From Hymenobacter baengnokdamensis (lineage in GTDB: Bacteria; Bacteroidota; Bacteroidia; Cytophagales; Hymenobacteraceae), in NCBI RefSeq assembly GCF_008728635.1, contig NZ_CP044285.1:1612001-1676000 (forward strand): a DNA stretch of 64,000 nucleotides. The letters run 5' to 3'. Shown here piece by piece: positions 8,426 to 18,778 of the stretch (position 1 is its first letter; every line of letters starts with the position of its first letter). The notes under the pieces are model-generated. The model worked only from the letters and a program-made list of their open reading frames with translations. It did no database searches and was not told the DNA's origin. Both the position numbers and the translations under genes were made by a program.

Positions 8426-9503
8426 ATGACCCAAGACCAGATAAAGGACTTGAGGGGCCGCGTCGAGGCTCTGAGGAGGTATCTTTGACTACGACAATCG
8501 TAAAGAGCAGGTAATCAAGGCAGAAGCCGAAACAATGTCCGCCGATTTCTGGGACGATTCCAAGGCCGCCGAAACCAAGCTGCGCGAAATCAAAGGCCTC
8601 AAAACCTGGACCGACGACTACGAGGCCGTGCAGCAGGCCATGACCGATGCCGAAGTGCTCTACGACTTCTACAAGGAAGGCGAGGCCACGGAGGCTGAAG
8701 TGCAGGCTGAGTACGACGCCACGCAAAAGAAGGTGGAGGCGCTGGAGTTTAAGCGCATGCTTTCTGATGAGGAAGACCAGCTGCCGGCTATCATCGACAT
8801 AAACCCCGGCGCCGGCGGCACCGAAAGCCAGGACTGGGCCGAGATGCTCATGCGCATGTATATCATGTGGGGCGAAAGCAAAGGCTTCACGGTGAAGCAA
8901 TTGAGCTACCAGCCCGGCGAAGGCGCGGGCATCAAGTCGGCCTCGCTCGAAATCGACGGACCGTTTGCCTATGGCTATCTCAAGAGCGAAATCGGGGTGC
9001 ACCGGCTGGTACGCATGTCGCCCTTCGATAGCAGCGGGCGGCGGCATACATCATTTGCCTCCGTTTTCGCCTATCCGGTGGTCGATGATACAATCAACAT
9101 CGAGATAAACCCGGCCGACATCTCCTGGGATACCTTCCGGGCCGGCGGTGCGGGCGGCCAGAACGTGAACAAGGTCGAAACTGCTGTGCGCCTCTCCCAC
9201 GCGCCCAGCGGCATTATCATCGCCGTGCAGATTGAGCGCTCCCAGCTAATGAATAAAGAACATGCGCTACGCATGCTCAAGTCGCGCCTCTACCAGCAGG
9301 AGATGGACAAGCGCAACCTGGAGCGCGATAAAGTGGAAGCCACCAAAAAGCGCATCGACTTCGGCTCCCAGATTCGCAACTACGTGCTACATCCCTATAA
9401 GCTCATTAAAGACCTGCGCACCGGCATCGAGCGCACCGACGTGCAGAATGTGCTGGATGGCGATTTGGATGAATATATTAAAGGATTTCTGATGCAGAGT
9501 TAG
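8426..9503 (+). CDS. prfB: peptide chain release factor 2, programmed +1 frameshift
   Basis: Reading starts at the ATG at 8426, runs 20 codons to CTT (8483-8485), and meets an in-frame TGA at 8486-8488; a +1 shift continues at GAC 8487 to the stop at 9501-9503. The product is about 358 residues, normal for RF2. An internal AGGAGG (8474-8479) lies three bases before CTT TGA C, as in the classical autoregulatory site. RF2 hydrolyses peptidyl-tRNA at UAA and UGA; the SPF tripeptide (about 198-200) reads the stop codon and GGQ (about 243-245) catalyses release. Scarce RF2 would favour the shift at UGA and restore its own synthesis. Confidence 0.95.
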
Positions 9504-9533
9504 TCGAACTAATTACTTCATAATAAATTCATT

Positions 9534-9569
9534 AAAAAATCCTCACCCTATCGGTGAGGATTTTTTTTT
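9534..9569 (+). terminator. rho-independent terminator after prfB
   Basis: Stem with arm AATCCTCACC, a five-base loop, the complementary arm, then nine T. The A-run on the left pairs with part of the T-run, so it could act in both directions. Confidence 0.85.
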
Positions 9570-9570
9570 G

Positions 9571-9852
9571 CTTGAGCAGAGGTCGGGTTTTGCTGGGATT
9601 ACTGAGAAAATAGTAGGCATGCATCTCAACCTGTAATTTTTTGCCTAGCCAGAGCCAATATTCTGTACGTTTTATAATCGGCTGTAAGTACTTGGTTTAC
9701 TTGCCGAAATGCTTGGTATTGATAAATTAACAACTCCGTAATGATTAGGATGTCCGGTTCGAGCTACCCTCCCGGCTATTGTTTTTTGCTTATACTTGCC
9801 TCATCCGTTTCACAAAATCAAACTTTGAGACACTCACTAACACTTTTCCACC
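9571..9852 (+). promoter_or_regulatory. leader region of first SusC, possible promoter
   Basis: A gene-free, A+T-rich stretch. A TTG at 9796-9798 is followed after 21 bp by AAACTTTG (9820-9827), a fair match to the Bacteroidota -33/-7 pair; the ATG of the SusC gene is 25 bp further on. I see no coding sequence or other structure here. Confidence 0.35.
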
Positions 9853-12800
9853 ATGAGTAAACACTTATTCTGGGTCATTCTGCTCCTTGCTGGTTTTTGT
9901 CAGCAAGCCTGGGCACAGGACCGAAACATTTCGGGTAAGGTAACCGACCGTTCTACGGGCCAAGGCTTGCCAGGGGTTACCATCATCGTGAAGGGCATGC
10001 CTACCATTGGCACTTCGACCAATGCTGATGGGGCGTATTCCTTAAGTGTGCCTTCGACGGCCACTACGCTGGTGTACAGCTTTGTGGGTTACGCTACCCA
10101 GGAAGCCACTATCACGGGCGTAAATACTGTTTCGATAGCGCTTGCTACGGACACCAAACAACTCAATGAAGTTGTAGTAACGGCCCTCGGCGTGGAGAAG
10201 AACCGCAACCAGCTGGCTTTTGCTGCCACCCAGATTGAAGGCGGCGAAGTGACGCAAGGCCGCAACCCGGACGCCGTACGGGGACTGGAGGGCAAAGTAG
10301 CCGGTTTGGACATTGTGCAAAGCAACGCCCTGGGCGGCTCCAGCAACGTTGTCATTCGTGGTATTAAGTCGCTGGGCGGTAATAACTCGGCGTTGTTTGT
10401 GGTTGACGGGGTGCCGATTAGCAACAGCAACACAAGCACCGGCGGCGGCTCGGCTACTGGCTACGACTACGGTAACGCGGCCTCGGACGTGAACCCCGAC
10501 GATATTGCTACCGTGACCGTGCTTAAAGGTTCGGCTGCTACGGCCCTTTACGGCTCGCGTGGGGCGCAAGGCGTTATCCTGATTACGACTAAGCGGGGCC
10601 GTAAGACGGGGCTGGGGGTAACGGTTAACACGACCACAACGGTTGGTCGGGCTGACCTAAGCACCTTTATACATTATCAAAAGCAGTATGGCGCCGGCTA
10701 CGGTCGCTATTACTCGAATTCCAGCACTGACCCGAATCTAAATCACCGCTTCGATGTGGCCGGCAGCGACTTGGTTGTACCTACCTACGAAGATGCCTCC
10801 TACGGGGCCGCCTTCAACCCGAACCTGATGGTGCGGCAGTGGGATTCCTATGTGCCGGGCATGGCCAATTTTGGTAAAGCCACGCCGTGGGTTGCAGCGG
10901 CTAACGACCCGACTACTTTCTTCCAGACCGCCGTTTCGACCCTGAACAGCGTATTTGTGGACGGGGGTGACGACCGCGGTACGTTCAAGATTGGCTTCAC
11001 CGACAACAATGACAAAGGCTACCTGGCGAATAGCGATGTTCGTAAGGACCAGCTCAATTTCGCCGGTACGCTCAACGTGTCGTCTAAGTTGACAGTCAGC
11101 ACCAACCTTAACTTCTCGCGCACGGCTGGCCTCGGCCGCTATGGCACGGGCTACGGCTCCGAAAACCTGATGACCAACTTCCGCCAGTGGTGGGAGATGA
11201 ACGTGGACATGAAGCAGCTGAAGCAGGCGTATGACATGGGGCAGGTCCCTAACAGCCCAGCCAGCGGCATCAATAACGGCAACGTAACATGGAACTTCGC
11301 CAATCCTTCGGGCGGCGACCTGTCGGCTATCTACTGGAACAACCCTTACTGGGTGCGCTACCAGAACTACGAGCAAGACACGCGCTACCGCACCTTCGGC
11401 AACGTAGTGGCTACTTATAAATTCGCCAACTGGTTTAATGTGCTGGGCCGCGTAACGGGTGACAGCTACGACCAGCTACAGGAAGAGCGCTCGGCCGTAG
11501 GTAGCACGCAGGCTTCTTACGTGCCTTACTATAGCCGTTTCAACGCTACCCGTCGCGAATTCAACTACGACCTGATTGGTAATTTTAAATTTGACCTGTC
11601 GCCGACCTTCTCGCTTAACGGTCTAATTGGCGCCAATATGCTGCGTATCAGTTCGACAAGTATTCAGGGCACCACTAACGGGGGGTTGATTATTCCTGGA
11701 CTTTATTCGCTCAACAACAGCGCCACCCCTATCCCGGCCATTCCTGAATCGCAAACCAACTACGGAGTAGATGGTATTTATGCCAACGCCACGCTGGGCT
11801 TCAAGAATCAAGTATTCCTGGATCTGACGGTGCGCCGCGACGTGGCTTCGACGCTGCCTGCCGGCAATAATATTTACTATTATCCCTCGGTAGCGCTGGG
11901 CTATGTGTTCTCGGAAGCGCTCAAAGACAAAACCCCGTGGCTGTCCTACGGTAAGGCCCGTATCAACTACGCGGAGGTGGGTAACTTCGCCCCCCGCTGG
12001 ATGTAAACTCTACCTACACGTCGCAGCCGGTGTTTGGTACCAGCCCGGTGTATCGTTTGCCTAACACGCGTAACAACGCTGAGCTGCGGCCAGAGCGCAC
12101 CCGCAGCTACGAAGCTGGTCTGGAATTGGCTTTCCTGCAGAATCGCTTGGGCTTCGACGCCACGGTGTATCAGCAAAGCTCGTTCGACCAGATTCTGCCC
12201 GTGAACGTACCCGCCACTACTGGCTACCTGTATCAGATAGTGAACGCCGGCGAGATTCGTAACCGTGGGGTGGAGGTAGGCGCCTTCGTTACGCCGGTGC
12301 AAACCGAAGGCTTTAAGTGGACGGTGAACGCCAACTTTACTCACAACCAGAACATACTGCTCTCACTGCCCACCGGCTTCGATAACCTCCAGCTCGCTAC
12401 TTACCAGCAAGGGGTGTCGCTAAACGCGACCGTAGGGCAGCCCGTAGGGCAGCTGCGCGGTACCGACTATATCTATACGAACGGGCAGCGCACGGTAGGC
12501 GCTAACGGGCAGTACCTGCAAACGACGACAGCTAATGCCAACATCGGCAATATTAACCCGCGCTGGCGGGCGGGCATCACCAACTCGTTCACCTATAAGG
12601 CGGTGACGCTGCGCTTTCTGATTGACATGCGTACCGGTGGACAGATATACTCGCTTGACCGCGCCTATGGCCTGGCCACCGGCCTGGCCGCCGAAACTGC
12701 CGGTAACAACGACCTGGGCAACCCCTCGCGCAATACCCTGGCTACCGGCGGCGGCATTATCCAGCCCGGCGTAATGGCTGATGGTACGCCTAATACAGTT

Positions 12801-13145
12801 CGCGTTAACAACGCCGACTACGGTTTGTATGGCTACGTGCACAACCCGAACGCTGGGTTTGTATATGATGCGAGCTTCGTGAAACTTCGGGAGGTGGCAC
12901 TGACGTTTGCCTTGCCGAGCGCCCTGCTCAGTAAAATTGCCGTGAAAGGTGTTGATTTCTCTATCGTGGGCCGGAACCTGTGGATTATCCACAAGAATCT
13001 GCCCGACGCCGACCCCGAAGACCTGGCTACCGGTGGTGGCGGACTGACGACCGGAGGCAGCAATGGTCTTGCTGGCCAAGGTTTCCAGTCGGGAGCTTAC
13101 CCGGCTATGCGCACGATAGGAGCCAACATTCGTCTCAGCTTTTAA
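9853..13145 (+). pseudogene. SusC/RagA TonB-dependent receptor, frameshifted
   Basis: A signal peptide (about residues 1-22, ending AWAQ) precedes a carboxypeptidase-regulatory-like domain (GKVTDRSTGQGLPGVTI), the plug (LFVVDGVPI, TALYGSRGAQGVILITTK) and a TonB-dependent barrel. These receptors import glycans or peptides bound by a SusD partner. The first frame ends at a TAA at 12004-12006, while the barrel continues in another frame, ending at 13145 with the usual terminal aromatic (IRLSF). Adding one C to the six-C run at 11990-11995 joins them (NFAPPLDVNSTYTSQ). Without that base the receptor lacks its last third. It may be a sequencing error, a real mutation, or phase variation. Confidence 0.9.
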
Positions 13146-13163
13146 TCTTCCTTGCTATCTATC

Positions 13164-14636
13164 ATGAAGAAATCTTTAATTCTAGCCATCCCGGCATTGT
13201 TATTGGCCTCGTCCTGCGCCGATACACTGTCTAACGTTGACTTGAAAAATCCAGGTCAAGGCGCGGTGCCGGGGGTGTACTTCGTAACCTCGGCCGAGCG
13301 CAGCTTGGCTCGCTCCCTGAGCAGCACCAATCAAAACGGCTACATTTCCCGGCTGCTGGTGCAGTACTGGACGGAGACAACCTACAACGACGAGGCTACT
13401 TATAACCTGGCCAACCGTACCATTCCGGATAACGTCTGGACTGCCTACTATCAAGGCGCGCTTGGTAACCTTAATGAGGCGAAGCGACTGATTTCAGGAA
13501 ATCCTCTTATTGATGCTGGTACCAAAGCCAATCAGTTGGCTTGTGTGGATGTACTGGCTGTTCACGCCTGGCACAACTTGGTGGATACGTTTGGAAACGT
13601 GCCCTATACGCAGGCGTTGGATATAAACAATAAAACGCCGGTGTATGATGACGCCGCTACTATCTATACCGACTTGCTCAAGCGTCTCGATGCCGATATC
13701 GCCGCGCTTAAAGCGAATACTAGCGCTGGCAGCCTGGGTTCAGCCGACCTTATTTACAATGGGGACATTCCGAGCTGGATTAAGTATGCCAATTCGCTCA
13801 AGTTGCGCTTAGCCATGACGACCTACGATGTAGACCCGGCTCGGGCTACTACCTTGGTTCAGCAGGCTGCTCCGAATGTGTTTCAATCGAATAGTGACGC
13901 TGCCCAACTGGCTTTTCAGACCACTAACCCCAATACAAACCCGCTTTATGAGGATTTGGTGCAGAGTGGTCGCTACGACTATGTAGGTACGAATGTTTTC
14001 ATTCAAAACCAGTTATTGCCTACTAAAGACCCGCGGCTGCCGATTTACTTCCAGCCAGTAGGTAGGACTGATACTGTTACTTATTACGCAGGAGCACCTT
14101 ACGGGCCTGCCACTAACTACAGCTTGTGGTCGAATCCTGGCGTGGTTTTGCGTAAGCCTACCTTTCCCGCAATGTTCCTGTCCTATTATGAAGTGCAGTT
14201 TTTGCTGGCTGAGGCTGCCGCCCGTGGCATCAGTGTCGGCGGCTCTGCCTCTGATTTGTACAACAACGCTGTTACGGCTTCCATCACTTATTGGGAAAAC
14301 ATAGCTGGTGTGGGCAACCCGAGCGTAGATGCTCCGGCTTATTTAGCTCAGCCCAGCGTGACCTATAGCTCTGCAACGGGTAATTTTAAACAAAAAATTG
14401 GAATTCAAAAGTGGATTGCTCTCTACAACCAGCCTACCCAGGCCTGGACGGAGTGGCGTCGCCTCGATTATCCTAAGCTGCAAGCGCCAGCTGTGACCTA
14501 TCAGAGCTCGGGCATTCCGCTGCGCTATTTCTACCCGAATAGCGAGCAGAACCTGAACAACGCTAACCGTCAGGCGGCCGCAACGGCAATTGGGGGCGAC
14601 GTAGTTTCTACCAAGATTTTCTGGGATAAGTACTAG
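13164..14636 (+). CDS. SusD/RagB family nutrient-binding lipoprotein
   Basis: 490 residues. The ATG at 13164 begins a lipoprotein signal with lipobox ASSC; an in-frame upstream codon at 13152 is less likely. The helical mature protein has SusD-like features, including a region rich in Asn/Tyr (YWTETTYNDEATYNLANR), PSWIKYANSLKLRLAM and a final IFWDKY. SusD-like proteins sit on the cell surface as lids over the SusC barrel. The gene follows the frameshifted SusC by 18 bp and ends before a strong terminator, so the two form a transcription unit. The ligand is unknown. Confidence 0.92.
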   Translation: MKKSLILAIPALLLASSCADTLSNVDLKNPGQGAVPGVYFVTSAERSLARSLSSTNQNGYISRLLVQYWTETTYNDEATYNLANRTIPDNVWTAYYQGALGNLNEAKRLISGNPLIDAGTKANQLACVDVLAVHAWHNLVDTFGNVPYTQALDINNKTPVYDDAATIYTDLLKRLDADIAALKANTSAGSLGSADLIYNGDIPSWIKYANSLKLRLAMTTYDVDPARATTLVQQAAPNVFQSNSDAAQLAFQTTNPNTNPLYEDLVQSGRYDYVGTNVFIQNQLLPTKDPRLPIYFQPVGRTDTVTYYAGAPYGPATNYSLWSNPGVVLRKPTFPAMFLSYYEVQFLLAEAAARGISVGGSASDLYNNAVTASITYWENIAGVGNPSVDAPAYLAQPSVTYSSATGNFKQKIGIQKWIALYNQPTQAWTEWRRLDYPKLQAPAVTYQSSGIPLRYFYPNSEQNLNNANRQAAATAIGGDVVSTKIFWDKY

Positions 14637-14655
14637 CTTTCTGCTAGCCCAGCAC

Positions 14656-14694
14656 AAACCCCTGCTTCTGAGCTCAGAAGCAGGGGTTTTTTTT
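14656..14694 (+). terminator. rho-independent terminator after first SusD
   Basis: A perfect palindrome with arm AAACCCCTGCTTCTGAG and no real loop, followed by eight T. Confidence 0.9.
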
Positions 14695-15057
14695 GACCAA
14701 TCCAGAGGAAGCCAGCTGAACGGTTTGCAATTATCCAACTTGAAAAACACGGGTGGGGCAGTCTGGCCGGCATTGGGCAGTGAGCTAACGTAGTTAACTC
14801 AGGAGGTTTGTTTCAGGTTGGTGCGGCGAGTAAGCAAAGGCGGAGCGACGGCGGATACCCTATCTGCAAGCTCAGTTCGCCTTCTAATAGCCATATGACG
14901 AGCAGAGCATTAATAGCACTAACTACGCTGCTGCTATTGGAGGAGATAAAGAAGCTATTTAGGAAGTTGGGGCTGAAGCGGACTGCCGGCGATACCGCCC
15001 AGCTCCACTTCCTAAACCGCTTCTAAGTGACCACAAGGATTTTCTGGGATAAGCTTC
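14695..15057. other. gene-poor spacer with remnant of a SusD 3' end
   Basis: No convincing gene. At 15037-15053 there is GATTTTCTGGGATAAG, nearly the same as the last codons of the SusD gene above (AGATTTTCTGGGATAAG, encoding IFWDK). A second inverted repeat, around 14957 and 15014 (arms TTTAGGAAGT and ACTTCCTAAA), lies inside a 72-codon ORF (14808-15026) that I do not believe is expressed. The stretch could be what remains of a deleted SusC/SusD unit or of a small mobile element. Confidence 0.4.
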
Positions 15058-15126
15058 AAATACAGCTCCTAAACAAAAAAGGCGCTGCTCAACCAAGCAG
15101 CGCCTTTTTGTTTAGGAGCTGTATTT
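15058..15126. terminator. long hairpin, terminator or mobile hairpin element
   Basis: Two arms of about 30 bp pair with one bulged A around an 8-base loop; inner stem GGCGCTGC, middle A/T run, outer stem AAATACAGCTCCTAAAC. The inner part with its T-run looks like a normal terminator, but the outer extension is far longer than termination needs. Confidence 0.7.
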
Positions 15127-15308
15127 AATCAATATAAATAATTTATCAAATAATATAAGATATATTATACAAGATTGTTGCTTCAAGCCCGCCACTTACC
15201 CAGGCTAAATGCTTTTTTATGAAAAAAAAATGAACTGCACAGCATTGAGGCATGCAAAGGTTTTTTTTGATGCCCTGAAATTATATTTATGAAAGTCAAT
15301 GACTTGTG

Positions 15309-15338
15309 TTTGCGTGTGGCAGTTATTATTTAACTTTA
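15309..15338 (+). promoter_or_regulatory. possible promoter of second SusC operon
   Basis: TTTG at 15309-15312, an 18 bp spacer, and TAACTTTA at 15331-15338 resemble the Bacteroidota -33/-7 pair. It would leave a leader of about 115 bases before the ATG at 15459. The rest of 15127-15458 is A+T-rich and holds nothing else I recognise. Confidence 0.4.
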
Positions 15339-15458
15339 TGGCAGGGGCATAGAAAATATCTTACGTACTTTGACGCTGCCTGATTAACTTGCCACACCAA
15401 TTTTTCCGTGCCGTACAGCACAAAGCCTTTTTTATCTTTTTCACCTTCTTTATTTTCA

Positions 15459-18400
15459 ATGAAAAAAACCTTACTCATGAGCTTGCTGCTCATGCTTACC
15501 CTCTTCCATACGGTGCTGGCTCAGACGCGAACGGTATCGGGACGGGTAACTGACCGACAGACCGGTGAAGGCTTACCGGGAGTAACAGTACTGCTGAAAG
15601 GAACTACCAACGGCACCTCTACCAATTCGGAGGGCTCCTTTAGCCTTACGGTACCGGAAACGAATGGCACGCTGGTATTCAGCTCTATCGGCTACGTGCC
15701 GCAGGAGAGCATTATCGGCAAAGAAACCCAATTCAACATTGCTCTGGGTGCCGATGTAAAGCAGCTGAACGAAGTAGTAGTAACGGCTTTGGGTATTGAG
15801 AAAGATACCCGCTCGCTGGGCTATGCAACGCAGCAGATTAATGCCGACCAGCTGTCGCAGAAATCAGAGCCTAACGTGTTGAGCGCCCTGCAGGGCAAGG
15901 TGTCGGGCGTAACTATCCAGACGGCAAGCGGCCTGCCGGGTGCTTCTACCAACATCAACATCCGCGGCGTAACCTCGTTTTCGGGTACCAACCAGCCGCT
16001 GTTCGTAGTGGATGGTATTCCGATTAGTAACACAGTTGACCTCGGCGCAGCCGGTGGCTACGGCTCGCTGGGCGCAGCCCAGACCTCCAACCGGGCACTG
16101 GACATTGACCCGGAGAACGTGGCCAGCGTCAGCATTCTGAAAGGCCCGGCGGCGGCGGCTCTCTACGGCTCGCGGGCAGCTTCCGGGGCTATCATCATTA
16201 CAACCAAGGGTGGGCATGGCGCATCCAACAAGAAAACGGAAGTAACGGTGACTTCGGGCTATACCCTGCAAAACGTATATGGCCTGGCGAAGCTGCAGAA
16301 CAACTATGGCCAGGGTACTGGTGGACGTAACATCATGACTTCACCCGGCGACCCGAACTTTGGCTCCTCTGCCTCGTTCGGCCCGGCTTACGGTACTACG
16401 CCTACGCTGTTCAACGGCCTGCTCGCCGGCTCGGCTTCGGGCCTGGCCCTGGATGCTAACGGCAATCCTATTCCGATTAACTATCAACCCTACAACAACA
16501 TCCAGGACTTCTATCGCCAAGGTCACGTATTCACCAATGGCGTAAACATCCAGGGTGGTACTGCTGAGCAGAACGTATCGCTCAACGTAGTAAATACGAC
16601 CCAGGCCGGTATCACGCCGAACTCTTCGCTCAACCGGACGAGCGTACAGCTGGGCGGCAACACTACGCTGGCCAACAAGCTGCGTGCTGGTGGTTCGGTC
16701 AACTTCATTCAGACTACCCAGAACGGCCCGCAGCAGGGTAATGGTGGCTCGGCTTTCGCCAGCCTTTCCAGCTTGCCGCGCAGCTACAACCTGCAAGGTC
16801 TTCCTTATGTAAACGCCAACGGCTACAACTTGTTCCTGGGCTCCAACTACACGGGTGCTTCGCCCGTCTACGGTACGGAAAACCCTTACTTCAGCGTTTA
16901 TTCCAACTCGTTTAATTCTAACCTGACGCGCTTCATCAACACGGCCAACCTGAGCTACGATGTTGCTCCCTGGATGAGTATCCAGTATCGCGCAGGTTAT
17001 GACGTGTACACCGACCGGCGTAAGACGGTGTTTGCTATTGGTGCAACGCGGGTACCATCCGGTGAGGTGCAGGATGCCTCGTTCTTCCGTAGCGAACTCA
17101 ATGGTGACCTGCTCATCAACCTCAAGAAGGATAACATCTTCACCGAGGGCTTCAATGCAAACCTGCTGTTGGGCCAGAACATCAACCAGCGTCGTAGCCA
17201 GACTATCGTGTCGCAGGCCGATAACCTGGTATTTGGGGGCTTCCCCAACTCCAGCGTAGCCACGGTATTCTCGAACGGTACGGGTGAGAGCTCGTCGCTG
17301 CGTCGTCTGCTGGGTTACTATGGTCAGCTGTCGTTGTCTTACAACAACTACCTGTTTCTGGAGCTGACCGGCCGCGCCGACCAGTCGTCGACGCTGCCGA
17401 TTGCAAATAACACCTTCTTCTACCCTTCGGCTACCCTGGGCTTTGTGTTCACGGATGCGCTTAAGATTCAATCGAAGTTCTTCACCTACGGTAAGGTTCG
17501 CGCCAACTACGCCAAAGTGGGTAAGGATGCTCCGGTGTATGACCTGAACACGCCTTACGTAGTAGGGGCATATGGCAACAACGTTGCTAACGTAAACTTC
17601 CCTTTCACGACCAGCCCGAACAACTCCAGTGCTTCGAGAACCTACGCTGGCTACAGCCTCAGCACCGTAGCCGGTGGTGGCCAGACGCTCCAGCCCGAGT
17701 TCACCCGCTCGTATGAGTTTGGTACCAACCTGGGTTTCTGGAACAACCGCGTAACCTTCGACCTGACGTACTTCAAAACCATCAGCGAAAACCAGATTTT
17801 CCAGGTAACTACTGCTGGCTCGACTGGTCTGGCTGCCCGTGTTACGAACGTGGGCCGCATGGACAACCAGGGCTACGAAGCCCTGGTAAACATCAACCCG
17901 GTACGTGCGGGAGGTTTCCGCTGGGATATCACGGGTAACTTCACCCGCATTCGCAACAAGGTAGTTTCTATTGCGCCCGGTGTTACCCAGTCCGGCATCA
18001 ATACCGACTACTTCACGGGTATTCAGCCTTCTATCGTAGTAGGCCAGCCTTACGGCATCATTCTGGGCTCGGCCGTTACTCCCCGCGTAACGGATGTAAA
18101 CAGCCAGTACTACGGCCAGTACCTCATCAACCCGGCTACCGGCGCATTTGCTTCGAGCACCGGCCTCTCGCCCATCTGCGACCCCAACCAAGCCTGGACG
18201 GCTGGTATCACGAACAGCTTCTCTTACAAAGGCCTTGGCCTGTCGTTCCTGATTGATACCAACCAGGGTGGTGGCATTTTCTCTTATACCAACTACGTAG
18301 AGAAAATCCGGGGTATGCTCTACGAAACGGCAGTTAACGACCGCAACCTGCCCCGTCAGCTGCCGGGTGTGATTGCAGTGAAGAATGCAGATGGCACTAC

Positions 18401-18758
18401 GGGCTACGTACCCAACAACATTCAAATCGATGCGCAGACGTACTGGGCTTCGTTGTCGAACGGCTCGGGTAGCGAGAATAACGTGTACGATGCCACGGTT
18501 TACCGTCTGCGCGAAGTAACGCTGAGCTATTCGCTGCCGAAGTCGCTGCTCGAAAGCACTCCTTTCGGCAATGCCAGCCTCTCGCTCACGGGTCGTAACC
18601 TTTTCTACTACGCCCCGAACTGCAACTTCGACCCAGATGTTAGCACTCAGGGTGCTGGCAACGGTGGCAGTGCCAGCGGCAGCACAGTACGCGGCCTCGA
18701 GCTGCAAGGTGCGCCCAATACGCGCAACTATGGCGTAAACCTGCGCCTTACCTTCTAA
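15459..18758 (+). CDS. SusC/RagA TonB-dependent receptor
   Basis: 1099 residues from the ATG at 15459; the frame is open to a GTG at 15408, but the signal peptide (MKKTLLMSLLLMLTLFHTVLAQ) starts at the ATG. Order: carboxypeptidase-regulatory-like domain (GRVTDRQTGEGLPGVTV), plug (NINIRGVTSF, LFVVDGIPIS, AALYGSRAASGAIIITTK), long beta-barrel and a terminal NLRLTF. It imports an unknown ligand through the outer membrane with TonB energy. It is intact, in contrast to the paralogue at 9853, and is followed 20 bp later by its SusD partner. Confidence 0.95.
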   Translation: MKKTLLMSLLLMLTLFHTVLAQTRTVSGRVTDRQTGEGLPGVTVLLKGTTNGTSTNSEGSFSLTVPETNGTLVFSSIGYVPQESIIGKETQFNIALGADVKQLNEVVVTALGIEKDTRSLGYATQQINADQLSQKSEPNVLSALQGKVSGVTIQTASGLPGASTNINIRGVTSFSGTNQPLFVVDGIPISNTVDLGAAGGYGSLGAAQTSNRALDIDPENVASVSILKGPAAAALYGSRAASGAIIITTKGGHGASNKKTEVTVTSGYTLQNVYGLAKLQNNYGQGTGGRNIMTSPGDPNFGSSASFGPAYGTTPTLFNGLLAGSASGLALDANGNPIPINYQPYNNIQDFYRQGHVFTNGVNIQGGTAEQNVSLNVVNTTQAGITPNSSLNRTSVQLGGNTTLANKLRAGGSVNFIQTTQNGPQQGNGGSAFASLSSLPRSYNLQGLPYVNANGYNLFLGSNYTGASPVYGTENPYFSVYSNSFNSNLTRFINTANLSYDVAPWMSIQYRAGYDVYTDRRKTVFAIGATRVPSGEVQDASFFRSELNGDLLINLKKDNIFTEGFNANLLLGQNINQRRSQTIVSQADNLVFGGFPNSSVATVFSNGTGESSSLRRLLGYYGQLSLSYNNYLFLELTGRADQSSTLPIANNTFFYPSATLGFVFTDALKIQSKFFTYGKVRANYAKVGKDAPVYDLNTPYVVGAYGNNVANVNFPFTTSPNNSSASRTYAGYSLSTVAGGGQTLQPEFTRSYEFGTNLGFWNNRVTFDLTYFKTISENQIFQVTTAGSTGLAARVTNVGRMDNQGYEALVNINPVRAGGFRWDITGNFTRIRNKVVSIAPGVTQSGINTDYFTGIQPSIVVGQPYGIILGSAVTPRVTDVNSQYYGQYLINPATGAFASSTGLSPICDPNQAWTAGITNSFSYKGLGLSFLIDTNQGGGIFSYTNYVEKIRGMLYETAVNDRNLPRQLPGVIAVKNADGTTGYVPNNIQIDAQTYWASLSNGSGSENNVYDATVYRLREVTLSYSLPKSLLESTPFGNASLSLTGRNLFYYAPNCNFDPDVSTQGAGNGGSASGSTVRGLELQGAPNTRNYGVNLRLTF

Positions 18759-18778
18759 TCTGCTTTGCTTTTTATTTC

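Noticed and set aside
14808..15026. 72-codon ORF in the spacer after the first SusD
   Set aside because: No family, no start context, and it spans an inverted repeat; a possible mobile-element remnant at most.
16341..18707. 788-codon open frame on the strand opposite the second SusC
   Set aside because: It mirrors the third-position bias of the real gene, has no recognisable domain, and lies wholly inside an intact TonB-dependent receptor.
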